Part shown: in pieces, positions 1 through 8,043 of the stretch
How the letters are laid out: each line of letters starts with the position of its first letter
Position numbering within the stretch: the first letter of the stretch is position 1
Assembly (NCBI RefSeq): GCF_001898805.1
Contig: NZ_MKVJ01000014.1
Span: forward strand, 290,410-354,409
Source of the DNA: Leifsonia sp. 71-9
GTDB lineage: Bacteria; Actinomycetota; Actinomycetes; Actinomycetales; Microbacteriaceae
Length of the DNA: 64,000 nucleotides
Direction of reading: 5' to 3'
Notes under the pieces: model-generated
Seen by the model: the letters and a program-made list of their open reading frames with translations, nothing else
Told to the model about the DNA's origin: nothing
Database searches by the model: none
Made by a program: the position numbers and the translations under genes

Positions 1-34
1 TGGTGACGCCACGGAACTCGATGATGGGGCTCAC
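1..34 (-). CDS. metN: MetN start (fragment): methionine ABC transporter ATPase
   Basis: Only the first eleven codons lie in the window. Read on the minus strand they begin with GTG at 34 and give VSPIIEFRGVT, which resembles the opening of ATPase subunits of methionine importers. The start codon lies 4 nt after the metQ stop, as expected for a metQ-metN(-metI) operon in which the ATPase follows the binding protein. The call rests mainly on context because the Walker motifs are outside the window. Confidence 0.55.
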   Translation of the reverse strand, partial: MSPIIEFRGVT

Positions 35-38
35 CGGG

Positions 39-1007
39 CTACTTCGCCGCCTCGATGTTCTTCTTCAGCTTGTCGAGCACGGCGATGAGGTCGGCCTGCG
101 GCTTCTCGACGACCACCGCGGTGTTCTTCGACTCCGCGAGCACCGCGTCCGTGACCTCCTTGGAGTGGTAGAGCTCCGCGATCTTGAGGTAGGTCGCGTT
201 GTCCTTGTCCTTCTCGCGGGAGACGAAGGCGTTGATGTAGGGCTCGGCCGTCTCGGACTTCGGGTCGTCCTGGAAGATCGCGGACTTCGGGTCGATGCCG
301 GCGGTCAGGGCGAAGTTGTTGTTGACGATCGCGCCGTCGGCCGAGTTGAGCGCCGGGGCGGTCTGCGCGGCGTCGACCGGGATGACCGTGACCTTCGAGG
401 CGGAGGCGTCGATGTCGGCGGGGGTGGCGAGCGTGTTGCCGCCGTCCTTGAGCTTCAGGAGGCCGGCCTTCTGCAGCACGAGCAGCGCACGGGCCTGGTT
501 GGTCGCGTCGTTCGGGATGGCGATCTGGGCGCCCTGCGGGATCGCGTCGACCGAGTCGTACTTGTGCGAGTAGAGCGGCAGCGGCACGACCAGCGTCGAG
601 GCGATCGGGACCAGGTTCTGCTTCGCCTGCACGTCGTAGTTCGCGAGGAACTGGAGGTGCTGGAACAGGTTGAGGTCGATCTGGCCGTCGGCGAGCGCCG
701 GGTTGGCCTGGGTGTAGTCGCTGAAGCCGACGACGTCGATGGTGATGCCCTCGGCGGCAGCCTTCTTCTTCAGGATGGCCCAGTAGGGGGCGGCCTGCTC
801 GGTGGTGCCGATCTTCACGGTGACGTTCTTCGAGCCGGCGGCCTGCGAGGAGCCGTCGGCGGCGACGTTCACGGCGATCAGCACGGCGGCCACGATCACG
901 ACGACGACCGCGACGGCGATGCCGGCGATCCAGCCGACCTTCGACTTCTTCGGCTTCTCGGGCAGCGCCGGCGTCGGGGAGCCGGCAGGAGGGGTGGCGT
1001 CGGGCAT
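39..1007 (-). CDS. metQ: MetQ/NlpA-family methionine-binding protein, membrane-anchored
   Basis: Substrate-binding component of a D/L-methionine ABC importer, 322 residues. After a basic, proline-rich N-terminus (about residues 1-25) there is one hydrophobic helix (about 26-48, rich in V/A/I). The NlpA fold follows, with typical phrases KIGTTEQAAPYW and NLFQHLQFLANYDV. The usual lipobox cysteine is absent, so the protein is probably held by an uncleaved N-terminal anchor rather than by a lipid. metN begins 4 nt downstream on the same strand. The ATG at 1007 is preceded by a purine-rich AAGAGAGAGG stretch. Family identity is secure; methionine as the ligand is inferred from family and neighbour. 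Confidence 0.9.
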   Translation of the reverse strand: MPDATPPAGSPTPALPEKPKKSKVGWIAGIAVAVVVVIVAAVLIAVNVAADGSSQAAGSKNVTVKIGTTEQAAPYWAILKKKAAAEGITIDVVGFSDYTQANPALADGQIDLNLFQHLQFLANYDVQAKQNLVPIASTLVVPLPLYSHKYDSVDAIPQGAQIAIPNDATNQARALLVLQKAGLLKLKDGGNTLATPADIDASASKVTVIPVDAAQTAPALNSADGAIVNNNFALTAGIDPKSAIFQDDPKSETAEPYINAFVSREKDKDNATYLKIAELYHSKEVTDAVLAESKNTAVVVEKPQADLIAVLDKLKKNIEAAK

Positions 1008-1093
1008 GGCTGTGCCTCTCTCTTGTGAAGGGGGGAATGTGATACCGGTGTTCGTCCGCCGGTGGAACCAGCCTCGCAGCCGCGCGGTGGAGG

Positions 1094-1099
1094 GTCAAA
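1094..1099 (-). promoter_or_regulatory. possible -35 element for metQ
   Basis: TTTGAC on the minus strand lies 87 nt before the metQ start. No convincing -10 hexamer stands at the right distance, so this is a weak suggestion only. Confidence 0.2.
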
Positions 1100-1104
1100 G
1101 TGCG

Positions 1105-1133
1105 TTCCGAAATGTGACGAGCGCGCGTAGTGT
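1105..1133 (+). promoter_or_regulatory. candidate promoter of the repeat-peptide/cupin cassette
   Basis: TTCCGA (1105-1110) and TAGTGT (1128-1133) are separated by exactly 17 nt and would start transcription about 25 nt before the peptide ATG. The -35 is a poor match; the -10 fits the TANNNT form seen elsewhere in the window. Confidence 0.35.
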
Positions 1134-1162
1134 GGCGAGCACCGAGCGAAGTGGAGGCCCAC

Positions 1163-1411
1163 ATGGGCGCGATCGACGACGACGACATCACCACGAACGC
1201 CAGCGGCGGCGGCGAAGGCCCCGCTGACGGCGGAGCGAACCCCAATGGCCACGACGGAGGGGCCGACGGATCGGCGGGCGAAGGCCCGGCCGACGGCGGA
1301 GCGAACCCGAACGGCCACGACGGAGGAGCCGACGGATCGGCGGGCGAAGGCCCCGCCGACGGCGGCGCCACCCCGAACGGGCACGACGGCGGAGCCGACG
1401 GGTCCGCTTGA
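1163..1411 (+). CDS. 82-residue acidic repeat peptide, possible modification substrate
   Basis: Not recognised as a named family. The ATG at 1163 is chosen because GGAGG lies 6 nt upstream. A 16-residue leader-like segment (MGAIDDDDITTNASGG) is followed by three tandem 22-residue repeats (17-38, 39-60, 61-82). Each is close to GEGPADGGANPNGHDGGADG plus SA. The protein has no Lys, Arg, Cys, aromatic residue or transmembrane segment after the leader; each repeat carries one His, three Asp and one or two Asn. Its TGA overlaps the ATG of the cupin oxygenase gene (TGATG at 1409-1413), so the two are translationally coupled. I infer that it is the substrate of that enzyme, as in a RiPP precursor, but this is unproven. 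The alternative is a disordered low-complexity protein of unrelated role. Confidence 0.75.
   Translation: MGAIDDDDITTNASGGGEGPADGGANPNGHDGGADGSAGEGPADGGANPNGHDGGADGSAGEGPADGGATPNGHDGGADGSA
1211..1408 (+). repeat. three tandem 66-bp coding repeats
   Basis: Units 1211-1276, 1277-1342 and 1343-1408 encode the 22-residue repeats in phase. Units 1 and 2 differ at only a few synonymous positions. Unit 3 has more changes, including Asn to Thr at residue 70. This suggests duplication within the gene while the residue pattern was kept. Confidence 0.9.
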
Positions 1412-2664
1412 TGGCGACCGACGAGCGCGGGCCGGGCGACCGGCCCGCGCTTTCGCGCTGCACGGCGATCCCGCGTGACGCGTTCGCGTCGGAGTACTGG
1501 TCGCGGCGCCCCCTCTTCACCCGCGCCGCCGATCTCGGTGGTGACTTCTCCGACCTGTTCAGCAGTGAGGACGTCGACGAGCTCGTCGCCGCGCGTGCCC
1601 TGCGCACGCCGTTCGTCCGGATGGCGAAGGAGGGCGACGTCCTCCCTCCCGCGCGCTACACGTCCGGGGGCGGGTTCGGCGCGGAGGTCGGCGACCAGGT
1701 CGCCAGTGAGCGCGTGCTCGCCGAGCTGGCCGCCGGAGCGACGCTCGTCCTCCAGGGGCTGCACCGCACCTGGGAGCCGATCGCCGCGTTCGCGCGGGCG
1801 CTGTCGGCCGAGCTCGGCCATCCCTGCCAGGTGAACGCCTACATCACCCCCGCCTCGTCGCGCGGCTTCGATCCGCACTACGACGTGCACGACGTGTTCG
1901 TGCTGCAGATCGCCGGCGAGAAGCACTGGCGCATCCACGAGCCCGTCCACCCGGACCCGCTGCGGGACCAGCCCTGGACCGACCACCGCACCGCCGTCGC
2001 CGCTCGCGCGCAGGAGACGCCCGCGATCGACGAGACGTTCCGGCCCGGCGACGCGCTGTACCTGCCGCGCGGCTGGATCCACTCCGCCACCGCGCTCGGC
2101 GAGCTCTCCATCCACCTCACGGTGGGCGTGGCCGCCTACACGCGCACGGACATCGTGGAGGCCGCGGTCACGAGCGCCGCGGACATCCCGTCGCTCCGCG
2201 CCTCCCTCCCCCTCGGCTTCGACCCGGACGACGCGTCCCTGCTCGACCCCGAGGTCGACGCCGCGCTCGACGCGCTGCGCGACGCCCTCGATGATCCGGC
2301 ACGCCGCGCGCTCATCGCCGACGCGGTGGGGCGGCGGCTGCGGGCGCGTCGGCGGCGCGACTCCCCGCCCGCAGCCGTGCGGCCGCTGGCGACGATCGAG
2401 GCGGCCGGCGCACTGGACGGCAGCACGGTCGTCACCGCGCGCGCAGGTCTGCGGCCGACGGTCACGGTCGAGGTGGAGACGGTGACGGTCCGCCTCCCGG
2501 GCCGCACCGTCGCGCTGCCGATCGCCGCCCGCGCGGCCGTGGAGCGACTGCTCGACGGCACACCGGTCGTGGTCGGCGAGCTTCCCTCCCTCGACCCGGA
2601 GTCCGCCGTCGTGGTCGCGCGCCGCCTGCTACGGGAGGGTGTCGTCGTGGTCGACGAGCCGTGA
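1411..2664 (+). CDS. cupin_4/JmjC-type 2-oxoglutarate Fe(II) oxygenase
   Basis: Predicted Fe(II)/2-oxoglutarate hydroxylase of the Cupin_4 (ribosomal-oxygenase-like) family, 417 residues. The facial triad is visible as H156-x-D158 in PHYDVHDVFVLQ and the distal His224 in PRGWIHSATA. The phrase GEKHWRIHEP between them is typical of the family. The C-terminal third (about 270-417) resembles the winged-helix extension of ROX-type enzymes. Known relatives hydroxylate residues of ribosomal proteins such as L16 Arg or L27 His. Here the gene is fused in translation to the repeat peptide upstream and to the Fe-S protein downstream (its TGA overlaps the next GTG), so the peptide is a plausible alternative substrate. 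The start is ATG 1411 within TGATG; a TTG one codon earlier is less likely. Confidence 0.85.
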   Translation: MATDERGPGDRPALSRCTAIPRDAFASEYWSRRPLFTRAADLGGDFSDLFSSEDVDELVAARALRTPFVRMAKEGDVLPPARYTSGGGFGAEVGDQVASERVLAELAAGATLVLQGLHRTWEPIAAFARALSAELGHPCQVNAYITPASSRGFDPHYDVHDVFVLQIAGEKHWRIHEPVHPDPLRDQPWTDHRTAVAARAQETPAIDETFRPGDALYLPRGWIHSATALGELSIHLTVGVAAYTRTDIVEAAVTSAADIPSLRASLPLGFDPDDASLLDPEVDAALDALRDALDDPARRALIADAVGRRLRARRRRDSPPAAVRPLATIEAAGALDGSTVVTARAGLRPTVTVEVETVTVRLPGRTVALPIAARAAVERLLDGTPVVVGELPSLDPESAVVVARRLLREGVVVVDEP

Positions 2665-3557
2665 CGCCGGCGCCCGGCTGGCTGCCGTGCAGCGACCGCG
2701 CCCGCGAGCGCGGCGACCCGCTGCCGGGAACGGCCGGATTCGGCGAGCGCTGGCTCCTCGTCGAGATCGAGAGCGGCTGGGGGCGCCACGCGTTCTTCGA
2801 CTCCGCCCTCGACCCGGCGGTCGGCGCCGCCCTCGTCTCCCGGGCGGAGGAGGCGGGGATCCGGCCTCTCGCGATCCGGCGCACGGGTCTGCGCGCCGGA
2901 GAGCGCCGGGCCCAGGAGACCTGGCGCTGGGCCCTGGTGGATGCGCGGCCGGGGCGCACGTCCATCCGGTGGGGACGGGTGGACGACCCGCGCGACCTCC
3001 TGACCCTTCCGCTGGACGGGACGGCCGGGGAGCCCAGCGAACGGCCGGTCTACGCCGTCTGCACGCATGCCCGGCACGATCAGTGCTGCGCGGTCCGCGG
3101 CCGCCCGGTGGTGGAGGCCCTCGCGAACGCCTTCCCCGAGGAGACGTGGGAGTGCTCGCACCTCGGCGGCGACCGCTTCGCCGCCACGATGATCGTCTTC
3201 CCGCACGGGCTGCTCTACGGAGGCGTCCCCGCCGCCGACGCCTCCGAGGTGGTCGCCCGCTACGCCGACGGACGCGTCGACCCGCGTTTTCTGCGCGGCC
3301 GGACCTCCCTCACCACGGTCGCGCAGGCGGCGGAAGCCTTCGCGCGGGATGTCTCGGGCGACGACGCGATCGACGCCTACCGGGTCGTCTCCGAGCGCCC
3401 GCACCCGCACGGCTGGACCGTCGAGCTCGCGCACGACGGCGGCACGGTGGTGGTGGAGGTCGCCGAACGGCTCTCCGAACCGCTGCTCAGCACCTGTGCG
3501 GCCACGATCGCGCACCCGGTGCGAGAGTTCGTGCCCGGGTCGGTGCGCCCGGCCTGA
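2661..3557 (+). CDS. sucrase/ferredoxin-like thioredoxin-fold Fe-S protein
   Basis: 298-residue member of the Suc_Fer-like family (thioredoxin-fold [2Fe-2S] proteins). The signature CTHARHDQCCAVRGRP sits near residues 132-147. The later GDRFAATMIVFPHGLLYGG segment is typical of the C-terminal half. The GTG start at 2661 overlaps the oxygenase stop (GTGA), so it is the third gene of the cassette. By analogy with ferredoxins it could deliver electrons, for example to keep the oxygenase iron reduced, but that role is inference. The biochemical function of the family is poorly defined. Confidence 0.85.
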   Translation: MTPAPGWLPCSDRARERGDPLPGTAGFGERWLLVEIESGWGRHAFFDSALDPAVGAALVSRAEEAGIRPLAIRRTGLRAGERRAQETWRWALVDARPGRTSIRWGRVDDPRDLLTLPLDGTAGEPSERPVYAVCTHARHDQCCAVRGRPVVEALANAFPEETWECSHLGGDRFAATMIVFPHGLLYGGVPAADASEVVARYADGRVDPRFLRGRTSLTTVAQAAEAFARDVSGDDAIDAYRVVSERPHPHGWTVELAHDGGTVVVEVAERLSEPLLSTCAATIAHPVREFVPGSVRPA

Positions 3558-3585
3558 GCCGGCGCTCCGAGGTCGCGGCGGATCG

Positions 3586-4011
3586 TTACGCGGTCTGCGC
3601 CGCGTCCACGCCCCACTGCTGGATCTTGACCAGGTTGCCGGACGGGTCGCGGAAGGCGCAGTCGCGCGAGCCGTAGAACTGGTCGATCGGCTCCTGCAGG
3701 ACCTCGGCGCCGAAGGCGCGCACCCGCTCGAAGAGCCCGTCGACGTCGTCGGTGCTGAAGACGACGCCGGGCAGGGTGCCCTTGGCGACCAGCGCCGCGA
3801 GGGCGTCGCCGTCCGCCTGGGGGCGACCGGCGTACGGGTCCGAGATGACGATCTGCGAGCCGGGCTCCCCGGCCACGCCCATCGTGATCCAGTGGTGGCC
3901 GTCGTAGGCGACGTCGTTGAGGACGTCGAGGCCCAGCGCGTCGCGGTAGAACACGAGGGACTCGGCGGGGTCGGTGGCGATGATGTCGACGAAGTGGACT
4001 GAGATACTCAT
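3586..4011 (-). CDS. VOC-family (glyoxalase/bleomycin-resistance fold) protein
   Basis: 141-residue vicinal-oxygen-chelate protein with paired beta-alpha-beta-beta-beta modules. It opens ISVHFVDIIATDPAESLVFY and ends with YGSRDCAFRDPSGNLVKIQQ. Metal ligands are suggested by His6, a central Glu/His region and the C-terminal DPSGN motif, but I cannot assign them firmly. It lies 53 nt downstream of an AraC-type gene on the same strand and has its own leaderless-type promoter. The substrate is unknown; such pairs often concern small electrophile or antibiotic detoxification. Confidence 0.85.
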   Translation of the reverse strand: MSISVHFVDIIATDPAESLVFYRDALGLDVLNDVAYDGHHWITMGVAGEPGSQIVISDPYAGRPQADGDALAALVAKGTLPGVVFSTDDVDGLFERVRAFGAEVLQEPIDQFYGSRDCAFRDPSGNLVKIQQWGVDAAQTA

Positions 4012-4017
4012 GGCTTC

Positions 4018-4023
4018 ACTCTA
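4018..4023 (-). promoter_or_regulatory. -10 element of a leaderless promoter (VOC gene)
   Basis: TAGAGT on the minus strand, then 6 nt (GAAGCC), then ATG at 4011. This places the transcription start at or next to the start codon. No Shine-Dalgarno sequence is present. Confidence 0.55.
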
Positions 4024-4064
4024 GAAAGCGGTGCCACGGCCCCGCTTCTCCAAAACTGCTCGAC

Positions 4065-4475
4065 TCAGCCGTGCTGGTGGGTGCGCACCGGGCGGACGCG
4101 CTGCTTGACGATGCAGTCCGGCATCACCGCGACCGACAGGTGCTCGCGCGATCGGTAGCTGGTCGGCGTCTCCCCCACGAGCTCACTGAATTTGGCGCTG
4201 AACGAGCCGAGCGAGGTACAGCCGACCGTCATGCACGCGTCGGTCACGCTCATCCCCGCGCGCAGCAGCGCCATCGCCCGCTCGATGCGCCGCGTCATCA
4301 GGTAGCTGTAGGGCGTCTCCCCGTAGGCGGCGCGGAACTGTCGCGAGAAGTGCGAGGCGGACATGAAGGCGTGCGCGGCCATCGTCGGCACGTCGAGCGG
4401 CTTGGCATAGTCGCGGTCGATGAGGTCGCGTGCGCGCCGGAGCGCGACGAGCGTCTCCAGCTCCTCGGGACTCAT
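4065..4475 (-). CDS. short AraC-family transcriptional regulator
   Basis: 136 residues that consist almost only of the two helix-turn-helix motifs of the AraC DNA-binding domain. The first is around LDVPTMAAHAFMSASHFSRQ and the second around MSVTDACMTVGCTSLGSFSA. It ends the domain with the family-typical GETPTSYR. No effector-binding domain is present. It precedes the VOC gene on the same strand and probably regulates it. The short C-terminal tail (CIVKQRVRPVRTHQHG) is unremarkable. Confidence 0.9.
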   Translation of the reverse strand: MSPEELETLVALRRARDLIDRDYAKPLDVPTMAAHAFMSASHFSRQFRAAYGETPYSYLMTRRIERAMALLRAGMSVTDACMTVGCTSLGSFSAKFSELVGETPTSYRSREHLSVAVMPDCIVKQRVRPVRTHQHG

Positions 4476-4481
4476 GGGTCC

Positions 4482-4487
4482 ACCGTA
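4482..4487 (-). promoter_or_regulatory. -10 element of a leaderless promoter (AraC gene)
   Basis: TACGGT on the minus strand, 6 nt (GGACCC), then ATG at 4475. No ribosome binding site can fit, so the transcript is probably leaderless. Confidence 0.5.
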
Positions 4488-4493
4488 GCCGTC

Positions 4494-7400
4494 TCAGTCG
4501 CCCTCGACCAGACGGATGAACGCGCTCAGCTCCGTGACGCCGGTCGGGGTGGTCGGCAGGAACTCGGCCAGCTCCGGCGAGTGGACGAGGTATGCGGCCC
4601 ACTTGGCGCGCGAGATCGCGACGTTCAGCCGGTTCTTCATCAGCAGGAAGGACATGCCGCGCGGGGCGTCGGCGGCGCTGGAGGCGGCGAGGCTCACGAT
4701 CGCGACCGCGGCCTCCTGGCCCTGGAACTTGTCCACGGTGCCGACGCGCACCGCCGGATGGCCCGCCGCGTCGAGGGCCGCGCGCACCTCCACCAGCTGC
4801 GCGTTGTACGGGGTGACCACGATGACGTCCTCCGGGCCGAGCGGCTGGTCCTCGACGCCCGCGGACGGATCGCTCCACGACCGGCCCAGCGCTCCCCGCA
4901 CCAGGTCGACGACCACTGCCGCCTCCTCCGGCGACGCCGTCGCGTTGCCGACGTGCACGACCGGGACCGGATGCATCCCGGGGTCGACACCCGCCAGCAG
5001 CCGCCGGCCCGCATCCGGGTGGGCGTGCAGGCGGCCCTCGTACGAGAGCACCGACACGGCCTCCGCCAGCGCCGGATGCATACGCCGGCTCTCCGCGAGG
5101 AAGTAGCCGTACTCCGCGGGCAGCACGTCGTGACCGTCGCTCACCCAGCCGAGCGCGGACCCGTCGACGGGCTCGGGATGCCGCCCCTGGCTCACCTGCG
5201 GCAGCTGCTGCGGGTCGCCGAGCAGCAGCAGGTTGGCCGCCGCGACGCCGACGGCGATGGTGGAGGCCAGCGAGAACTGCCCGGCCTCGTCGACGACGAG
5301 CAGATCGAGGCTGTCGCGCGGCACGCGGGCCGGGTTCGCGAAGTCCCAGGCCGTGCCGCCGAGCACGAAGCCGCCGGCGGCGTTGTCCTCGGCGAAGAGC
5401 AGCTGGCCGTCCGGCGGCAGCACGGTGTAGGCGCGCTCCTCGTCCGGGGCGGCGGAGGCCGACGCCACCTTGCCCACGCGCGCCGGGTCGAGGCCGGCGG
5501 CGACGACGCGATCGAGGAGGTTCTCCACGACGGCGTGCGATTGTGCCACCACGCCCACGCGCCAGCCGTGCTCGGCGACGAGGCGCGCGATCACGTGGGC
5601 CCCCAGGTACGACTTGCCCGTCCCGGGCGGCCCTTGCACGGCGAGGTAGGAGCGGTCGAGGTCGAGGAGGCTGGCGACGACCGCGGCGATCCGCCCGCTC
5701 CCGTCGCTCGGCCCCTCGTCGGCGAGTGCGGCCGACACGGTGCGCGGCGGGGTGCGGCGCAGGAGGTCGACGGTCGCGTCGACCGGCCAGGTGCCGGCCT
5801 GGAGCGCGGCGAGCAGCCCGGTGCCCCACTCGCGGATGGCCTCGCCCAGCCGGCGCGCGTCCGGCGGCGCGGCGGGGGTCAGCGCCGTCGGCGCGTCGCG
5901 GTACGGCAGCACGTCCCGCGGCAGCGTCTCGCGGACGACGACCGATCCATCCTCCGTCGCGCCGATCACGGCGACCGTGCGCGCGGTGCGCGAGCCGGGC
6001 TGGGCGCGCGGCTGGCGGAACGGGCCGGGGAACTCGTAGAGCAGGAAGGGTCCGCCGCGCTCGCTCACCCGCACGGCGCTCCCCGGGCCCCAGCGACCGC
6101 TCAGGAGCAGCTCGCGCCGTTCGACGCGCTGCCCGTCGTCCTGGTACCAGTCGCGCACCACGCGGACCGTGTCGACGGCGAGCACATCGCGGGTCTCGGC
6201 CCATTCCTCGATCGGCTGGATGAGGCGGGCGTAGTGCGACTGCCAGAAGCTCTTCTGCTCGCGCCGGTGGAAGTCGATCGCGGCGGCGGCGAGCGCGACG
6301 GCCGCGCGGTCCGGGGTGCGGTGCGGGTCGAGCGGGTCGCCCGCGTAGCCGAGGAGCGCCGCGCGCAGCGGCGACTCCTCCGGCGGGGCCTCCAGCTCGT
6401 CGGCCGGCGCCGTGCCGACGGGGATGCCGTTCTCCGCGGCCCGGGCGAGCAGCCAGTCCCGCAGGCGCAGCGTGCTGACGCAGTCGTACCGGTTGTAGTC
6501 GCCCAGCGCGTCGAGCAGCGGCTGCGCCTCCTCCTCGCGGCCGAGGGCCAGGAGGTCGCGGGCATTGGCGTACTCGGTGATCGAGTCGGCGCCGTTCGTC
6601 ACCTCGCTCTCGCGCAGCTCGGTGCCCATGTAGAGCGGTTCGAGCTTCTTGATCGAGTACGAGCGCGATCCGACGCGCACGGCCTTGCGCACCAGCGGGT
6701 AGAGGTCGACCAGCACGCCGTCGCGCAGCAGGCCGTCGACCTCCTCTTCGCCGACGCCGTGCCGGGCGGCGAGCGCGAGCAGGTGCGTCTGCTCGTAGGC
6801 GGCGTAGTGGTAGATGTGCATGCGCGGGTACCGGGCGCGCCGCTCCTTCACGAACGCGAGGAAGGCCTCCAGCGCGAGCCGCTCCTCCGCGAAGTCGTGG
6901 CCCCAGAACGCGGTGAACTCGGCGTTCACGTCGACCATGCCGAACAGGTAGTCGAGCCCCCAGCGCTCCCCCGCACCCTCGGTGTAGAGCGGGTCGCCCT
7001 CGAAGTCGAAGAAGAGGTCACCGTCGTCGGGGTGCGGCAGGGCGGCGAGCACCGGTGCGTTGTAGACGCGCACGGGCGGCACCTCCCCCGGCGTCGCGCG
7101 CAGCTGCAGCCGCGCCTGCTCGCGCAGGCCGTCGAGCGTCCCCTCGGGGATCCCCTCCACCGGTCCCGTGGAGTCGGCGAGGGCGTCGATGGTGTTCAGC
7201 CCCGTGGCGATCAGGTGCTCGCGCTGCGTCACCCGCATCCCGGCCACGAGCAGCACGTCGCGCGCCGCCTGCACCTCGGCGTCGCAGGTGTCGCACCGCC
7301 CGCAGACCGTGAAGCGCGGGTCGCCCCAGGCCACGGGCCCCTGATCGGCGAGGTGCGCGTCGATCACCCTCAGCAGGCGCGCCCGCCGCTTGCGGTAGAC

Positions 7401-7958
7401 CGGCTCGATGTCGGAGAGGCGGTGCTCGCTCACCGACCCGTCGCCGAGCAGCAGCTCGACCGTCTCGTCGGTGTCGACGCCGAGCCGCCGCAGCTGGTCG
7501 GCGTACGCGGCGAGCTGGAGCAGCGCCGTCACCCGCGCGCTGCGGGCGAGCTTGGAGTCCTGCACGCGGTAGCGGCCGTCGGGACGGCGCACGACGAAGT
7601 CCGCGAACCCGACGAACGCGCCGTCGAAGAAGGTCGCCTGGAAGACGACCTCGGCCCCGCCCTCGAACGCCGCCGAGGTCTCGGCCACGGCCGCGGCGAG
7701 CGCGTCGGCCGTGAGCGACTCCGGCCGCTCGATCTCGGCGACCTGCGCGCCGAAGCGTTCGCGGTAGCGCTCCAGGATGTGGTGCTCGTGCTCGTCGCCG
7801 AGGCGCGACGACCGCACGTACATCGGATCCTCGATCTCGGGCGCCTTCTCGATCCGCCCCAGCTTCACGTCGAGTGCGCGCAGGAAGGCGAACTCGCACT
7901 TCGACGCCTCGGTCAGGTCGCTGGCGCTGGTGACGATCACTCCGTCGAGCACGAACAC
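4494..7958 (-). CDS. TM0106-type RecB-like nuclease fused to a superfamily 1 helicase
   Basis: 1154-residue fusion. Residues about 1-480 form a RecB-like/TM0106-type nuclease with a four-cysteine cluster (CGRCDTCDAEVQAARDVLL) and an RNase-H-like YhcG/ribonuclease segment (FFDFEGDPLY; YNRYDCVSTLRL). The second half is an Upf1/DNA2-like SF1 helicase with Walker A GPPGTGKSYLGAHV, Walker B LLVVDEAGQFSLA, GDPQQLPQ and the C-terminal VGTVDKFQGQEA and NVAISRAK motifs. Such fusions are widespread in Actinobacteria and presumed to act in DNA or RNA processing. The GTG at 7958 has GGAAGGGG upstream and a TAGGTT -10 at 7986-7991. It stands alone on its strand. Confidence 0.88.
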   Translation of the reverse strand: MFVLDGVIVTSASDLTEASKCEFAFLRALDVKLGRIEKAPEIEDPMYVRSSRLGDEHEHHILERYRERFGAQVAEIERPESLTADALAAAVAETSAAFEGGAEVVFQATFFDGAFVGFADFVVRRPDGRYRVQDSKLARSARVTALLQLAAYADQLRRLGVDTDETVELLLGDGSVSEHRLSDIEPVYRKRRARLLRVIDAHLADQGPVAWGDPRFTVCGRCDTCDAEVQAARDVLLVAGMRVTQREHLIATGLNTIDALADSTGPVEGIPEGTLDGLREQARLQLRATPGEVPPVRVYNAPVLAALPHPDDGDLFFDFEGDPLYTEGAGERWGLDYLFGMVDVNAEFTAFWGHDFAEERLALEAFLAFVKERRARYPRMHIYHYAAYEQTHLLALAARHGVGEEEVDGLLRDGVLVDLYPLVRKAVRVGSRSYSIKKLEPLYMGTELRESEVTNGADSITEYANARDLLALGREEEAQPLLDALGDYNRYDCVSTLRLRDWLLARAAENGIPVGTAPADELEAPPEESPLRAALLGYAGDPLDPHRTPDRAAVALAAAAIDFHRREQKSFWQSHYARLIQPIEEWAETRDVLAVDTVRVVRDWYQDDGQRVERRELLLSGRWGPGSAVRVSERGGPFLLYEFPGPFRQPRAQPGSRTARTVAVIGATEDGSVVVRETLPRDVLPYRDAPTALTPAAPPDARRLGEAIREWGTGLLAALQAGTWPVDATVDLLRRTPPRTVSAALADEGPSDGSGRIAAVVASLLDLDRSYLAVQGPPGTGKSYLGAHVIARLVAEHGWRVGVVAQSHAVVENLLDRVVAAGLDPARVGKVASASAAPDEERAYTVLPPDGQLLFAEDNAAGGFVLGGTAWDFANPARVPRDSLDLLVVDEAGQFSLASTIAVGVAAANLLLLGDPQQLPQVSQGRHPEPVDGSALGWVSDGHDVLPAEYGYFLAESRRMHPALAEAVSVLSYEGRLHAHPDAGRRLLAGVDPGMHPVPVVHVGNATASPEEAAVVVDLVRGALGRSWSDPSAGVEDQPLGPEDVIVVTPYNAQLVEVRAALDAAGHPAVRVGTVDKFQGQEAAVAIVSLAASSAADAPRGMSFLLMKNRLNVAISRAKWAAYLVHSPELAEFLPTTPTGVTELSAFIRLVEGD

Positions 7959-8043
7959 GCGCAGCCCCTTCCGTCGAGTCCCCTCAACCTATCGGGAACC
8001 ACCGACACCACCGTGCCGGCCCAGCGGCGGACGGGCCCGCCGG

